DNA from: Prorocentrum cordatum
Taxonomy: Eukaryota > Sar > Dinophyceae > Prorocentrales > Prorocentraceae
NCBI GenBank assembly: GCA_963575745.1
Contig: CAUYUJ010019281.1
Span: forward strand, 313,774-377,773
DNA length: 64,000 nucleotides
Direction of reading: 5' to 3'
This document shows, in pieces, positions 63,590-64,000 of this stretch. The notes beneath the pieces were generated by a model, which saw only the letters and a program-made list of their open reading frames with translations, ran no database searches and was not told the origin of the DNA. The position numbers and the translations under genes were made by a program. How positions within the stretch are numbered: the stretch's first letter is position 1; the number at the start of each line of letters is the position of its first letter.

Positions 63590-64000
63590 CATCTCAGGGG
63601 CTCTCTCGGGGTCCCCGTGGGGCCTCTTGGGGCACTCTTGGGGCTCTCTTGGGGCTCGTATTGGGGGTCTTGAGGCCCTCTTGGGGCTCATTCGATGGGT
63701 CTGGGAGGCCTCTTGGGCCCCATGGCTCAACGAGGGGGTATTAATTCGCCCCCCCCCCCCCCCCCCCCCCTTCTTGGAAGCTTAAACATGGCGTCTTGGG
63801 GCCATCTCAAGTCGCTCTTCAAGCGCTCTGGGGCCCTCTTGGGTCCCTCTTGGGCCCATCTTGGGCCGTGTTCGGGCCATCTTAAGGCCTCCAAGGCCCA
63901 TCGGAAGCGAAAACGCGAGAAGGCAAGCAACATCGATTTCCCCAAGTTTTCGGAGCAATGCTGGCCTCTTTGGAGGGGCGGCCTCGGAGGATTCTAGGGG
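63590..64000. repeat. GGCCTCTTGGG-type array with core and poly-C
   Basis: GGGGCTCTCTTGGGGC words, interrupted by a poly-C run of about 23 at 63749-63771. A core-like segment (CATCGGAAGCGAAAACGCG) is at about 63900. It runs off the window. Confidence 0.75.

Larger units (their letters stand above)
60964..64000 (+). other. Presumed long petC intron, open at the window edge
   Basis: No Rieske cluster motif is found in any + frame here. It contains family E (about 61020-61160) and family F in reverse (about 61150-61235), (GGA)n at 61889-61941, a family K copy, CAA-rich sequence, a GGA-rich patch at 63360-63500 and a GGCCTCTTGGG array. Confidence 0.5.

Overview
The window looks like nuclear DNA of a dinoflagellate, probably a GC-rich one such as Prorocentrum (the genus is inference). 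The evidence is sparse multi-exon genes with very GC-rich third codon positions, introns with GC or GA donors and AG|G acceptors, a plastid-targeted Rieske protein with a signal peptide followed by a phenylalanine-led transit motif, dinoflagellate-type non-LTR retrotransposons, and massive amounts of simple and degenerate repeats. Nothing bacterial, and no tRNA, rRNA or CRISPR array, was seen. Nearly all open frames here are shadows of repeats.

Layout. (1) 1-6880: a decayed non-LTR retrotransposon with ORF1, endonuclease, reverse transcriptase and C-terminal remnants, interrupted by a 386-bp tandem satellite and followed by a (CTC)n run. (2) 6.9-24.3 kb: gene-free repeat land with a degenerate minisatellite, CT, GAT, GGA and GGC microsatellites, several small inverted-repeat elements, and a 3.7-kb higher-order array of GGCCTCTTGGG-type repeats. 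(3) 24317-32199: a well-preserved non-LTR retrotransposon that splits a (CTC)n microsatellite and is flanked by a 16-bp direct repeat. Its ORF1 and ORF2 share one frame and are separated by a single TAG. (4) 32.5-38 kb: repeats and MITE-like elements. (5) 37991 to at least 45.3 kb, perhaps to 49436: a nine- or ten-exon leucine-rich-repeat protein gene on the + strand whose introns are packed with short inverted-repeat elements. (6) 45.4-57.7 kb: repeats, a fold-back element and dinucleotide and tetranucleotide arrays. (7) 57776 to beyond the right edge: the 5' part of nuclear petC (cytochrome b6f Rieske iron-sulfur protein), with four exons seen. The 2Fe-2S domain must lie outside the window.

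The most interesting signal is the intron system. Introns in both genes coincide with, or are full of, short non-autonomous elements with terminal inverted repeats. Many are bracketed by 4-10 bp direct repeats that contain AG|G, so the GC or GA donors look like target-site duplication products. One element (157 bp) sits inside another family member with a duplicated target, and an uninserted copy of that target is also present in the window. This is what active introner-like DNA transposons should leave behind. The families, their sizes and their ends are set out below. All homology calls rest on reading motifs by eye; no database search was possible.
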